Positions 23,760 to 31,033 of a DNA stretch of 45,891 nt are shown here, in pieces. Numbering within the stretch: position 1 is the stretch's first letter; every line of letters begins with the position of its first letter. Under the pieces are notes generated by a model. The model had not been told where the DNA came from. It made no database searches and saw only the letters and a list, made by a program, of their open reading frames with translations. The DNA lies in the NCBI GenBank assembly GCA_964625905.1, contig CAZVBS010000001.1:1-45891 (forward strand), in the 5' to 3' direction. The translations under genes were made by a program, and so were the position numbers. The stretch comes from JABMNX01 sp964625905. Its GTDB lineage: Bacteria > Patescibacteriota > Minisyncoccia > Phycocordibacterales > JABMNX01.

Positions 23760-24170
23760 ATGGCTTTTGTATCTAAGAAACCTTTAAAGAAAGAAGTTCA
23801 AACTCAATTAAGTCAACAATTAGTACACACTATTGTTAAATTACGATCTGTAAAAGGAGGTAAGTTTTTTGTTTCCGAATTACTTACTGATACAGAACAA
23901 ATCATGCTTGCGAAACGTCTCATGATTATTTTTATGTTAGCTAAAGAAGTATCACAGTATCGTATCAGACAAGCATTAAATGTCAGTTCCTCTACTGTCG
24001 CGCGCACAGCCAAGACGATGGATAGTGGTGGTTTCGACCATCTTGTTAATGTGTGTAATAAGAAAAAGAACAGAGATATTCTCTGGGATAATTTAGAAGT
24101 TATTATTAGGTTTGGTATGCCATCAATGGGTAAAAATAGGTGGGACTGGTTTAATAAACATTATAAATAA
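23760..24170 (+). CDS. TrpR/YerC-like transcriptional regulator
   Basis: 136 residues. The central ~40-105 matches the TrpR-superfamily helix-turn-helix: FFVSELLTDTEQIMLAKRLMIIFMLAKEVSQYRIRQALNVS split around SSSTVARTAKTMDSGG (recognition helix). This is closest to the YerC/YecD group rather than classical tryptophan repressor, so the ligand is unknown. The C-terminus adds a basic/aromatic MGKNRWDWFNKHYK. The gene is flanked by two copies of the same operator, one over its own promoter and one before rnhA-comEC. This implies autoregulation and control of that operon. Confidence 0.88.
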   Translation: MAFVSKKPLKKEVQTQLSQQLVHTIVKLRSVKGGKFFVSELLTDTEQIMLAKRLMIIFMLAKEVSQYRIRQALNVSSSTVARTAKTMDSGGFDHLVNVCNKKKNRDILWDNLEVIIRFGMPSMGKNRWDWFNKHYK

Positions 24171-24190
24171 TCTTCAAAATAAGATTATTT
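24168..24190 (+). terminator. Terminator of the TrpR-like gene
   Basis: ATAATCTT/AAGATTAT with an AT-rich loop, followed by TTT. It begins on the stop codon and ends inside operator 2. Confidence 0.65.
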
Positions 24191-24241
24191 TAGTGCGATG
24201 TATCGCACTAAAATTGATATAAAATACAGTGATTTTATTAT
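24187..24241 (+). promoter_or_regulatory. Operator 2 and promoter of rnhA-comEC
   Basis: A 28-base palindrome (24187-24214) with the same core TTTAGTGCGAT/ATCGCACTAAA as operator 1 and a GT centre. Its right end touches the -35 (TTGATA at 24214-24219), followed after 16 bases by TATTAT. Repressor binding should block this promoter. Confidence 0.7.
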
Positions 24242-24265
24242 TGATATGATATAGTATGGAATATT

Positions 24266-24679
24266 ATGCAGAAGATAATTATTTATACAGACGGTGGAGC
24301 TCGCAATAATCCTGGGCCGGCAGGGGCAGGGGCTATTATTTTCAATGAAAGCGGTGAAGTACTTAAAGAATCATCGAAATATTTAGGGGAACGTACCAAT
24401 AATTGGGCAGAATATGAGGCTGTGATTCTTGGTTTTGAAGAAGCAAAAAAGCTTGGATTAAATGAAAGAGAAATAGAGTTCAGAGTTGATAGTCAACTAA
24501 TACAACAACAGATTTTAGGAAATTATAGAGTTAAAGAACCTGCTTTACGTGAACAATTTGCTAGAATAAAAGATTTTCAAGAAAAATATTTTAAAAATGT
24601 AACTTTTACTCATATTCCAAGAGAAGAAAACAAAGAAGCTGATCGCCTAGCAAACGAAGCGATGGATAGGGGTAAATAA
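24266..24679 (+). CDS. rnhA: Ribonuclease HI
   Basis: 137 residues. Cleaves RNA in RNA-DNA hybrids. The acidic catalytic residues are D9 (IYTDGGARNNPGP), E49 (NNWAEYEAV), D75 (FRVDSQLI) and D126 (NKEADRLANEA). The compact form lacks the long basic protrusion of some homologues. No SD is present. Twenty-four bases separate it from comEC on the same strand, downstream of operator 2, so both should be under the TrpR-like regulator. Confidence 0.95.
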   Translation: MQKIIIYTDGGARNNPGPAGAGAIIFNESGEVLKESSKYLGERTNNWAEYEAVILGFEEAKKLGLNEREIEFRVDSQLIQQQILGNYRVKEPALREQFARIKDFQEKYFKNVTFTHIPREENKEADRLANEAMDRGK

Positions 24680-24703
24680 AAAATAGGAACAAGTGAGCAA
24701 TAT

Positions 24704-26185
24704 ATGAAAAACATTATCTACCTAATTGTCGGTGGGTTTGTTATAGGGGTGTTTCTACACTCTTTTTTTGATTTTGGGATATGGTTCTCCGTATTTGTTT
24801 TTGGGCTTGGTATGTTTCTACTTTTGACTTCATTTATTCTTGAAAATAAACGGGTGGTACTATTTGTTAGCATACTCGTTATTTCTGTGGCGCTTGGATT
24901 ACTGCGATATGATATAGCGTTGATACATCAAGGTAGCGCAGTGGTAGATAGTTTTATTAATAAAACTATTTTAGCAGAGGGAATTGTTGTTGATGAACCA
25001 GATGTGCGAGAGCGAAGTACAAACTACACAATTAAGTTGCAGAAGATTTCTGGAGCAGATGTTTCAGAGAAAGTACGCATAGTAGCAAGTTCGTATCCTC
25101 AACTTACATATGGCGACAAGGTTGTAATTAGAGGAGAATTACAAAAACCAGAAGGATTTACAACAGACACTGGAAAATATTTTGACTATGCATCATTTCT
25201 ATCTAAAGACGATATTTTTTATCAGATGTTGTTTCCAGAATTAGAGTTTGTGTCTGGAGGTCATGGTAATGTTACAAAACAATACTTATTTACTTTTAAG
25301 AATGCGTTTTTATACAAAATCCAGAAGTTAATACCTGATCCCCAAGTAGCGCTACTCGGCGGACTTGTGGTTGGAGCAAAGCAGTCACTGGGTGAAGAAC
25401 TTCAAGATGACTTTCGTAAAACAGGGATCATTCACATTGTTGTTTTGTCTGGGTACAATGTGACGATTGTTGCGGAAGCTATCATGCGGACTTTTTCTTT
25501 TCTTCCTAGGTTAGCAGGTATGTCACTTGGTGTAGTATCGATAATTTTATTCGCTCTTATTACAGGAGCGTCAGCAACTATAGTGCGCGCAAGCATTATG
25601 GCGTTGTTTGTGATTTTAGCGCGAGCTACTGGGCAAACATATGGTATGACACAAGCATTATTAATTGCTGGTTTTTTGATGGTCTTACATAATCCAAAGA
25701 TATTGGTTTATGATGCATCATTTCAACTTTCTTTTCTTGCGACAATTGGTTTGATTCATTTTTCTCCACTTCTAGATAAGTATATATCGTTTATTCCTTC
25801 AAAATTACAGTTTAGAGAGTTCGCAACAGCCACAATAGCGACACAGATTTTTGTATTACCTCTTTTATTATATAAAATGGGCGAACTTTCCTTGGTCGCT
25901 CTACCTGTAAACTTACTTGTGCTTATAACTGTGCCAGTGACGATGCTTTTCGGGTTCCTTGCTGGCATTGTTTCATTTGTAAGCTATTTTCTTGCGACAC
26001 CTTTTGCATTTATTGCTCACGTTCTTCTCACATACCAACTCAAGGTGGTCGAATTGTTTGCAGATGTTCCTTTTGCTTCAGTTAAAATTAATACATTTCC
26101 ACTGTGGCTTATGCTCTTGTTTTACGCTGTATATGGAATTATCTTATGGAAGATTTACAGGAAAACTATTAACTCAATTACGTAA
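24704..26185 (+). CDS. comEC: ComEC/Rec2 DNA-uptake channel, without metallo-beta-lactamase domain
   Basis: A 493-residue polytopic membrane protein for passage of single-stranded DNA. Two or three N-terminal helices, an OB-type DUF4131 region (~85-190, ILAEGIVVDEPDVRER...YGDKVVIRGELQ), then the competence domain with LLGGLVVGAKQSLGEEL, GIIHIVVLSGYNVTIVAE and several further helices. Classical ComEC continues into a metallo-beta-lactamase domain. Here the protein ends after the membrane domain and that domain is a separate gene at 27265. Cotranscribed with rnhA. Confidence 0.93.
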   Translation: MKNIIYLIVGGFVIGVFLHSFFDFGIWFSVFVFGLGMFLLLTSFILENKRVVLFVSILVISVALGLLRYDIALIHQGSAVVDSFINKTILAEGIVVDEPDVRERSTNYTIKLQKISGADVSEKVRIVASSYPQLTYGDKVVIRGELQKPEGFTTDTGKYFDYASFLSKDDIFYQMLFPELEFVSGGHGNVTKQYLFTFKNAFLYKIQKLIPDPQVALLGGLVVGAKQSLGEELQDDFRKTGIIHIVVLSGYNVTIVAEAIMRTFSFLPRLAGMSLGVVSIILFALITGASATIVRASIMALFVILARATGQTYGMTQALLIAGFLMVLHNPKILVYDASFQLSFLATIGLIHFSPLLDKYISFIPSKLQFREFATATIATQIFVLPLLLYKMGELSLVALPVNLLVLITVPVTMLFGFLAGIVSFVSYFLATPFAFIAHVLLTYQLKVVELFADVPFASVKINTFPLWLMLLFYAVYGIILWKIYRKTINSIT

Positions 26186-26283
26186 CATATAAATTGTTTT
26201 CCACGTCTCTGGCAGGTGTTTCTTTAAGAGCGCGGGTATACTATGTATATAGGTCGTAATTGATATTTTTTATGTTAAACAAT

Positions 26284-26541
26284 ATGTCAACACAAACGAT
26301 AGCAATCGGAGGAGTTGTTGTGATTGCACTTGCAGGTACTGGAATGTACATGGCATAAAATAGGATTGAAATTTGTCATGTTACAAATGATTCTAACAAG
26401 CCTTGGAATATAATTACTGTAAGTGAGCGTGCATGGGGATCAAAACATGAAGCTCATGGCGACAAATATCCTGTTCCAGCAGGAGGCTGTGACGAAGATA
26501 CAGGAGGTGGTCCGCCACCACCACCAGTAGGAGAGATTTAA
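26284..26541 (+). pseudogene. Short secreted protein gene interrupted by an in-frame TAA
   Basis: The frame from ATG 26284 gives a signal/anchor peptide (TQTIAIGGVVVIALAGTGMYMA), then TAA at 26356-26358, then continues in the same frame for 60 codons: NRIEICHVTNDSNKPW, a Cys/His-containing segment, AHGDKYPVPAGGCDE and a Gly/Pro-rich end (GGGPPPPPVGEI). The downstream half resembles small extracellular domains with ICH and AHGD motifs that I associate with CPR secreted proteins. Either a recent nonsense mutation killed the gene or the halves are translated separately. No SD or ATG precedes the second half. Confidence 0.6.
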
Positions 26542-26550
26542 TTCTCTTAA

Positions 26551-26587
26551 ACAAAAAACACCGCGGTAACCTGTGGCGTTTTTTGTT
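26551..26587 (+). terminator. Terminator after the interrupted gene
   Basis: ACAAAAAAC plus an imperfect ACCGCGG/CTGTGGC stem closes with GTTTTTTGT. It also faces the end of the convergent sodA. Confidence 0.65.
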
Positions 26588-26596
26588 TTACGTAAT

Positions 26597-27181
26597 TTAT
26601 CCGATTTCACTAAACCTCTTTTCAACAACGCTCCAATTTAAGTTTGAAAGAAAGGCGTCGATGTATTTTCCTTTATCTGCTGGTACGTAGTCCACCATAA
26701 ATGCGTGTTCCCACATATCCTTAGCAATAAGTATAGAAAGTCCTGAAAGTGTGCCAACTTCATGGTCTCCAATCCATGCTACATGGGGAGTCTTTACTTT
26801 GTTGTCCCAATACAAAACAGTCCACCCTATACCGCGACTCATTCCAACAGCTTTGAAGTGTGAAATAAAATCCTCTAAACTTCCATATTTTACACTGAGA
26901 GCATTTTTCAAATCTTCGTCTTGGATTTCCTTGGCACCGTCTTCTAGTCCTTCAAAGTAGTATTCATGCATACGCATGCCGTCAAACTCGAAACTAAATC
27001 GTCGACGTAGCTCTGCAATGATGTACGCGTTTTTTTCTTTGTCAGCTTCGAGTTCATGAATCTTCTCACGTACAAGATTTACATGTTTTACATACCCAGA
27101 GTAGAGTCCAAGATGTACCTCGATTTGTTTTTCCGAAATGCCATGTAATTTTGGAAGGTTGAAAGTTTGTTCTTTATACAT
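26597..27181 (-). CDS. sodA: Superoxide dismutase (Fe/Mn family)
   Basis: 194 residues. Dismutates superoxide to peroxide and oxygen. Metal ligands by alignment: H23 (EVHLGLYSGYVKH), H72 (MRMHEYYFEGL), D155 and H159 (KDMWEHAFMVDY). The first-ligand region is less canonical than the usual HH..YV.NLN. The Fe versus Mn preference cannot be read safely. The gene is transcribed away from the MBL gene across a 21-bp inverted repeat. Its presence suggests exposure to oxygen. Confidence 0.92.
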   Translation of the reverse strand: MYKEQTFNLPKLHGISEKQIEVHLGLYSGYVKHVNLVREKIHELEADKEKNAYIIAELRRRFSFEFDGMRMHEYYFEGLEDGAKEIQDEDLKNALSVKYGSLEDFISHFKAVGMSRGIGWTVLYWDNKVKTPHVAWIGDHEVGTLSGLSILIAKDMWEHAFMVDYVPADKGKYIDAFLSNLNWSVVEKRFSEIG

Positions 27182-27206
27182 AACGTGTTTTATTAATTGT
27201 TTCTTT

Positions 27207-27259
27207 AAGTATACCTCTCACTAACTTCCTGTAAAAGAAAGTTAGTGAGAGGTATACTT
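27207..27259. repeat. 21-bp perfect inverted repeat between divergent sodA and MBL gene
   Basis: Arms 27207-27227 and 27239-27259, all 21 pairs matching, 11-base spacer. It ends 5 bases before the MBL start codon and 25 bases before the sodA start. A terminator would make little sense between divergent genes, so it is either a shared operator or a hairpin occluding the MBL ribosome site. Confidence 0.75.
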
Positions 27260-27264
27260 CTAAC

Positions 27265-28122
27265 ATGAAATTTTTTCGTGCATTCACTGGACCGATTATT
27301 GTCGGTCTTTTTGTTTTTATAAATATCTTTATTTGGTCTACTGTCTTTGCTCGTGAGCAAGGGGGAATGCTTACGGTTGCGTTCCTTGATGTTGGACAAG
27401 GTGATGCGATTTTCATTGAAGCTCCAAATGGCAATCAGATACTTATAGACGGAGGCTCTAACTCCGCTGTAATAAGAGAGCTTGGAAAGGTTATGTCATT
27501 TTTTGATCGTTCTATAGATGTAGTTGTTGCAACTCATCCTGATAAAGACCACATAGCAGGACTTATTGATGTATTTAAGCGCTTTGATATTGATATATAT
27601 TTTGACCCACAAGTTAATCACAACACAGGAGAATATAAAACTTTACTCGACATGGTTGAAAAAGAAGGAATAGCCACAACGATCGCGCGTCGTGGCACGA
27701 AGATTGTGTTGGGTGATGGAGTGTACGCAGAGATATTATTCCCTGACAGAGATGTGAGCAATGTAGAGAGTAACCTTACTTCGATCGTTCTAAGAGTGGT
27801 GTACGGAGAAACAGAAGTGATGCTTACAGGAGACTCACCAAAGAGTATTGAGAAGTATTTGGTATCTATTGATGGAAGTAATCTTGAGAGCGATTTATTA
27901 AAAGCAGGTCACCATGGTTCAAAGACATCAAGTGCGGAGAGTTTTGTTGGTTTTGTAAATCCAAAGTTCGTGATTATTTCAGCGGGTAAAGACAATCGGT
28001 ACGGTCACCCACACAAAGAAGTGATGGATATTTTTAAACGTCTTAGGATTAAAACAATAAGCACAGCTGAGATAGGGACTATTATTTTTACATCAGATGG
28101 AGAAAAAATTATTCTAGAATAG
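27265..28122 (+). CDS. ComEC-type metallo-beta-lactamase domain protein (stand-alone)
   Basis: 285 residues. An N-terminal membrane anchor/signal (GPIIVGLFVFINIFIWSTVFA) is followed by a metallo-beta-lactamase fold with FLDVGQGDAIFIEA, THPDKDHIAGL (metal-binding HxxxDH), LTGDSPKS and KAGHHGSKTSS. This is the domain fused to the C-terminus of ComEC in most competent bacteria, where it is proposed to degrade the non-transported strand. Here it is free and membrane-tethered, 1.1 kb from comEC, with sodA and a broken gene between. The start codon has no SD and sits just after the inverted repeat. Confidence 0.9.
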   Translation: MKFFRAFTGPIIVGLFVFINIFIWSTVFAREQGGMLTVAFLDVGQGDAIFIEAPNGNQILIDGGSNSAVIRELGKVMSFFDRSIDVVVATHPDKDHIAGLIDVFKRFDIDIYFDPQVNHNTGEYKTLLDMVEKEGIATTIARRGTKIVLGDGVYAEILFPDRDVSNVESNLTSIVLRVVYGETEVMLTGDSPKSIEKYLVSIDGSNLESDLLKAGHHGSKTSSAESFVGFVNPKFVIISAGKDNRYGHPHKEVMDIFKRLRIKTISTAEIGTIIFTSDGEKIILE

Positions 28123-28168
28123 GTTTCCTAAAACTTTTTAATTTAGATGAGTTACGAAGTAAACAAAG

Positions 28169-28212
28169 AAAAAATCCCGAGATGTACTTAGTGGTACATC
28201 TCGGGATTTTTT
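28169..28212. terminator. Bidirectional terminator between MBL gene and rpmB
   Basis: A 19-bp stem from AAAAAATCCCGAG to CTCGGGATTTTTT, loop of 6, with A- and T-runs on both sides. It serves the convergent genes. Confidence 0.9.
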
Positions 28213-28250
28213 TTGAAGTTTAGTAAAGTGAATCGCTAAATTTAGAAGTT

Positions 28251-28493
28251 TTAAATGAGGCCTGCTTTTTTTAGGGTTTTATACGCCCCATTCTTATTGA
28301 TTGTTCGAATTGCTTTTGTTGAAAGAGTTAGAATCATTTTCTTGCCAAGTTCTGGGATGAAGATTGTCTTTTTCTGTAGGTTTGCATAACGTCGTTTCTT
28401 ACCTGTTGGGTTAAATTGGGTAGCACGAGTACGGTTGCTATATCCGCCAGCAACCTTCGAGCTTTTATTCGTGATAGGACATACTTTTGCCAT
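28251..28493 (-). CDS. rpmB: Large ribosomal subunit protein bL28
   Basis: 80 residues from MAKVCPITNKSS. N-terminal KVAGGYSNRTRATQFNP and C-terminal LSTKAIRTINKNGAYKTLKKAGL fit the family. Only one Cys is left, so the zinc-binding form is excluded. The start at 28493 is preferred because the longer reading covers the promoter (minus strand TTGCAT-17-TACCAT). The leader is about 18 bases without SD. Confidence 0.95.
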   Translation of the reverse strand: MAKVCPITNKSSKVAGGYSNRTRATQFNPTGKKRRYANLQKKTIFIPELGKKMILTLSTKAIRTINKNGAYKTLKKAGLI

Positions 28494-28512
28494 ATTTATT
28501 TGAGTCGTTGCT

Positions 28513-28541
28513 ATGGTATCATTACTGAACTGTCTATGCAA
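28513..28541 (-). promoter_or_regulatory. Promoter of rpmB
   Basis: Minus strand TTGCAT, 17 bases, TACCAT, ending 19 bases before the start codon. Unlike the other ribosomal promoters here it has no start-proximal hairpin and T-run. Confidence 0.55.
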
Positions 28542-28604
28542 ACGCATTTTAGATCCTTCTTTTTAACTTATTACTTTTATACTTTCAACTTATAACATAA
28601 TCTT

Positions 28605-29252
28605 ATGTCAGTGGAAATCCTTTTTGTTATTTTAATACTTATAATGTCTGTAGTTATTCATGAGGTAGCTCATGGATATGCTGCTAACATACTTGGGGAC
28701 CCAACTGCACGTTTAGCAGGACGTCTGACACTTAATCCACTAAAACATATTGATCTTATGGGTTCAGTTATAATTCCAAGTCTACTTGTTATAACAAGCT
28801 CGCCATTTCTTTTTGGGTACGCTAAACCCGTTCCATACAATCCATACAATTTACGAAAATACGCCATAGGTCAGAAGTGGGGAGAGGCTATTGTCTCTGT
28901 GGCTGGTCCAGGAATTAATATTTTTATTGCTCTTATTTTCGGATTGTTTATTCGATTTGGCTCATCTCTTAGTTTTGTAAACTCTGCATTTATTGAAATA
29001 AGTTCAATAGTTGTATTTATCAATATCCTTTTGGCTGTTATTAACATGATTCCAATTCCACCACTTGATGGCTCAAAGGTTTTAGGTGCAGTACTTCCAT
29101 TTCCATTATCACAGTCATACGATCGTATTCGTACAATACTCGAACATAATATTTTCTTAGCGTTTGGACTCATTATCTTCTTTATATATATCTTTGGTGG
29201 AGTATTTGCCAAGTTTATATACTTCCTATCCTCATTAATTATCGGGTTTTAA
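28605..29252 (+). CDS. Site-2 protease family metalloprotease (M50)
   Basis: A 215-residue polytopic membrane protease. The zinc motif HEVAH (H19-E20, H23) lies in the first helix, GYAKPVPYNPYNLR is the usual re-entrant stretch, and NMIPIPPLDGSKV supplies the third ligand Asp near residue 154. No PDZ or CBS domain, so it belongs to the minimal rhomboid-sized S2P group common in small genomes. Substrates are unknown; the family cleaves membrane-bound regulators. It starts 23 bases after a run of AT. A short hairpin (ACACTC/GAGTGT, 29271-29299) follows. Confidence 0.9.
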   Translation: MSVEILFVILILIMSVVIHEVAHGYAANILGDPTARLAGRLTLNPLKHIDLMGSVIIPSLLVITSSPFLFGYAKPVPYNPYNLRKYAIGQKWGEAIVSVAGPGINIFIALIFGLFIRFGSSLSFVNSAFIEISSIVVFINILLAVINMIPIPPLDGSKVLGAVLPFPLSQSYDRIRTILEHNIFLAFGLIIFFIYIFGGVFAKFIYFLSSLIIGF

Positions 29253-29270
29253 ATATAAGTTTTAATCAAC

Positions 29271-29299
29271 AACACTCGAGTTAATTAATTGAGTGTGCT
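29271..29299 (+). terminator. Weak hairpin after the site-2 protease gene
   Basis: ACACTC pairs with GAGTGT around an AT palindrome. There is little T-run, so termination is uncertain. Confidence 0.35.
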
Positions 29300-29344
29300 T
29301 AATTTACCAGCAGGAGTTATTTAATTGATTATGGGAGAGACTTA

Positions 29345-29527
29345 ATGTATAAACAATTTGAGAACGAAACGCAAAAAAATACTTATAAACCCCCAGTAAA
29401 TTTGGATGAATATGATGAAAAAGAAAGTGGAAAGGAAGGATATATTAGTTTCATGAAAGTCGTAGGTTTTACTGCTTTATGTATAGTGGTTCTGCTTGCT
29501 GTTGCTGTGTATTCATTTGTTCGTTAA
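29345..29527 (+). CDS. Small orphan membrane protein (60 aa)
   Basis: An SD (GGGAGAG) lies before the ATG and a perfect-palindrome terminator follows. The N-terminal ~35 residues are charged (NLDEYDEKESGKEGY). The C-terminus is one transmembrane helix (MKVVGFTALCIVVLLAVAVYSF), giving a probable tail-anchored protein facing the cytoplasm. No family is recognised. Confidence 0.6.
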   Translation: MYKQFENETQKNTYKPPVNLDEYDEKESGKEGYISFMKVVGFTALCIVVLLAVAVYSFVR

Positions 29528-29569
29528 GTTTGCTATATAAGACTCACGTATATAATTTTTTTCTGCAGA

Positions 29570-29597
29570 AAAGCCCATCTCATATGAGATGGGCTTT
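29570..29597 (+). terminator. Terminator of the 60-aa membrane protein gene
   Basis: A 28-base perfect palindrome AAAGCCCATCTCAT and its complement, with a T-run shortly after. Confidence 0.85.
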
Positions 29598-29761
29598 AGT
29601 TTTTTTGGTGTAACATGTGCTGGCAGTATGTAATTATTATTTTTTTATGTAAAGCCTTATAAGGTATTACGACGGAGGGTATCATAAGATTTCTCCACGT
29701 TTTGTGCCACATTATTATATTTTATATAGATTAAATATATTTTGTGATATAAAAGCAAGTC
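29598..29761 (+). other. Gene-free AT-rich spacer before rpsL
   Basis: It holds a small CCTTATAAGG palindrome (29657-29666) and an isolated GGAGGG not followed by a start codon at a useful distance. I see no gene. Confidence 0.5.
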
Positions 29762-29815
29762 TTGCATTTTCATGTACATATAGTAGAGTAATGGCACTGC
29801 ATGGGCAGTTTTTTT
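29762..29815 (+). promoter_or_regulatory. rpsL-rpsG promoter with start-proximal mini-terminator
   Basis: TTGCAT-16-TAGAGT (29762-29789), then ACTGC-ATGG-GCAGT and seven T's (29796-29815). The hairpin starts about where transcription should begin. The remaining leader to the rpsL ATG is 19 bases without SD. Confidence 0.55.
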
Positions 29816-29834
29816 AATAAAGTATAGAAAATAG

Positions 29835-30242
29835 ATGTCAACAATTAATCAATTAGTTAGAAAAGCAAGGAAACGACCAACTACCAAATCAAAAGCGGTG
29901 GCTCTTACTCGTGGTTTTAATACATTAAAGAACAGGCCTACTAAGTACCCTTCACCATTCAAGAGAGGAGTATGTACTAAAGTAACAACAAAAACACCTA
30001 GAAAGCCAAACTCAGCTATTCGAAAGATTGCAAGAGTTCGACTTACAAACGGTATTGAAGTAACAGCATACATTCCAGGAATAGGACATAATCTTCAAGA
30101 GCATGCAGTTGTACTACTACGTGGAGGACGAGTAAAAGATATTAACGTACGTTACACTATTGTTCGAGGTAAGCTTGATGCTGAAGGAGTACAAGGGCGA
30201 AAGAGAAGCCGAAGCCGTTACGGTACTAAACTAGAAAAATAA
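29835..30242 (+). CDS. rpsL: Small ribosomal subunit protein uS12
   Basis: 135 residues of the decoding centre. The KTPRKPNSAIRK loop is intact. An insert (LTRGFNTLKNRPTKYPSPF, ~25-43) lengthens the N-terminal part before KRGVCT. The second decoding loop reads RGGRVKDINVRYTIVRG, whereas most bacteria have VKDLPGVRYHTVRG: one residue is lost and the Pro-Gly is absent. It begins the str cluster and is 3 bases from rpsG. Confidence 0.97.
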   Translation: MSTINQLVRKARKRPTTKSKAVALTRGFNTLKNRPTKYPSPFKRGVCTKVTTKTPRKPNSAIRKIARVRLTNGIEVTAYIPGIGHNLQEHAVVLLRGGRVKDINVRYTIVRGKLDAEGVQGRKRSRSRYGTKLEK

Positions 30243-30245
30243 AAT

Positions 30246-30707
30246 ATGCGAAGACCACTTAAAAAGAAAAGAGAATTACAACCAGATCGTGTATACGATT
30301 CTGTTAATGTGTCTAAATTTATAAACTACGTTATGGAACGTGGTAAGAAAAATACAGCACGAAAGGTTGTATATAATACATTTTTAGAGTTAAAGAAAAG
30401 TGGAGACCCTGTTGAAATATTTGAAACAGCACTGCGTAATGTAGAACCTTCAATGGAGGTACGATCAAGGAGAGTTGGTGGAGCAAATTATCAAGTTCCT
30501 CGAGAAGTGCGAGCAGAAAGACGCCTATCACTTTCAATGCGTTGGATACTTGCAGCAGCTAAAGCTAAAAAAGGTACACCTATGCACAAACGTCTTGCAG
30601 AAGAGCTATTACTTGCGAGTAATAAAGAAGGAGATGCAGTGAAGCGTAGGATGAATACTCATAAGATGGCTGAGGCCAACAAGGCTTTTGCTCACTTTGC
30701 TTGGTAA
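30246..30707 (+). CDS. rpsG: Small ribosomal subunit protein uS7
   Basis: 153 residues, a standard short bacterial form that nucleates assembly of the 30S head. RRPLKKKRELQPD at the start, EVRSRRVGGANYQVPREV in the middle and KRRMNTHKMAEANKAFAHF at the end are typical. It lies 3 bases after rpsL. Its stop codon is the first base pair region of nested hairpin C2. In most bacteria fusA follows directly; here a lipoprotein gene intervenes. Confidence 0.97.
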   Translation: MRRPLKKKRELQPDRVYDSVNVSKFINYVMERGKKNTARKVVYNTFLELKKSGDPVEIFETALRNVEPSMEVRSRRVGGANYQVPREVRAERRLSLSMRWILAAAKAKKGTPMHKRLAEELLLASNKEGDAVKRRMNTHKMAEANKAFAHFAW

Positions 30708-30828
30708 AAAATTCCCAGAATTAAAGCACTACTTCGTTACTGCGAAAAAATGTCACTCGTCGTATGTTCATACGCCTCGTGACATTTTTTTCTTGTGCCT
30801 CGCACTGCAGTTAATTCTGAAAATTTTT
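30707..30828 (+). repeat. Nested hairpin element, family C copy C2
   Basis: Outer arms 30707-30724 and 30811-30828 (18 bp, 2 mismatches). Left loop AGCACTACTTCGTTACTGCG, inner stem AAAAAATGTCAC/GTGACATTTTTT (30745-30756/30779-30790), short loops TCGT/CCTC, tip CGTAT/ATACG, right loop TCTTGTGCCTCGCACTGCAG. The left arm begins on the last base of the rpsG stop. The right arm ends in a T-run, so it can also terminate. Confidence 0.85.
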
Positions 30829-31033
30829 ATTTTTTCTATACGTCTCGCATTACATCTGAAATCTTTTAAAAATATTCGCAATACTAAAATGTATATCTCA
30901 CGACTTTTTTGTTTCTAGTCTGGTACTCCATTTCAGAATAAGAGTTCTTGGGAAGCTTTCTTTTTGTATAAAAAAGTGATATTAAGAGTGGTAGATAGAG
31001 TGTCCTTATTTCAATATGTAAGGGAGACTGCGT
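30829..31033 (+). other. Spacer with the promoter region of the lipoprotein gene
   Basis: AT-rich, with no gene. A plausible promoter lies shortly before the SD (TTGTAT at about 30964 and TAGAGT near 30996, spacing longer than ideal). SD AAGGGAG lies before the ATG at 31034. Confidence 0.35.

Noticed and set aside
26356..26358. TAA reassigned as a sense codon
   Set aside because: Many genes in the window end in TAA (ppa, rpsL, rpsG, tuf and others), so reassignment is impossible. Mutation or separate products are more likely.
30688..30918. Open frame of 76 codons after rpsG
   Set aside because: It overlaps the rpsG 3' end and runs through nested hairpin C2. Its codons follow the hairpin arms and no translation signal precedes it.
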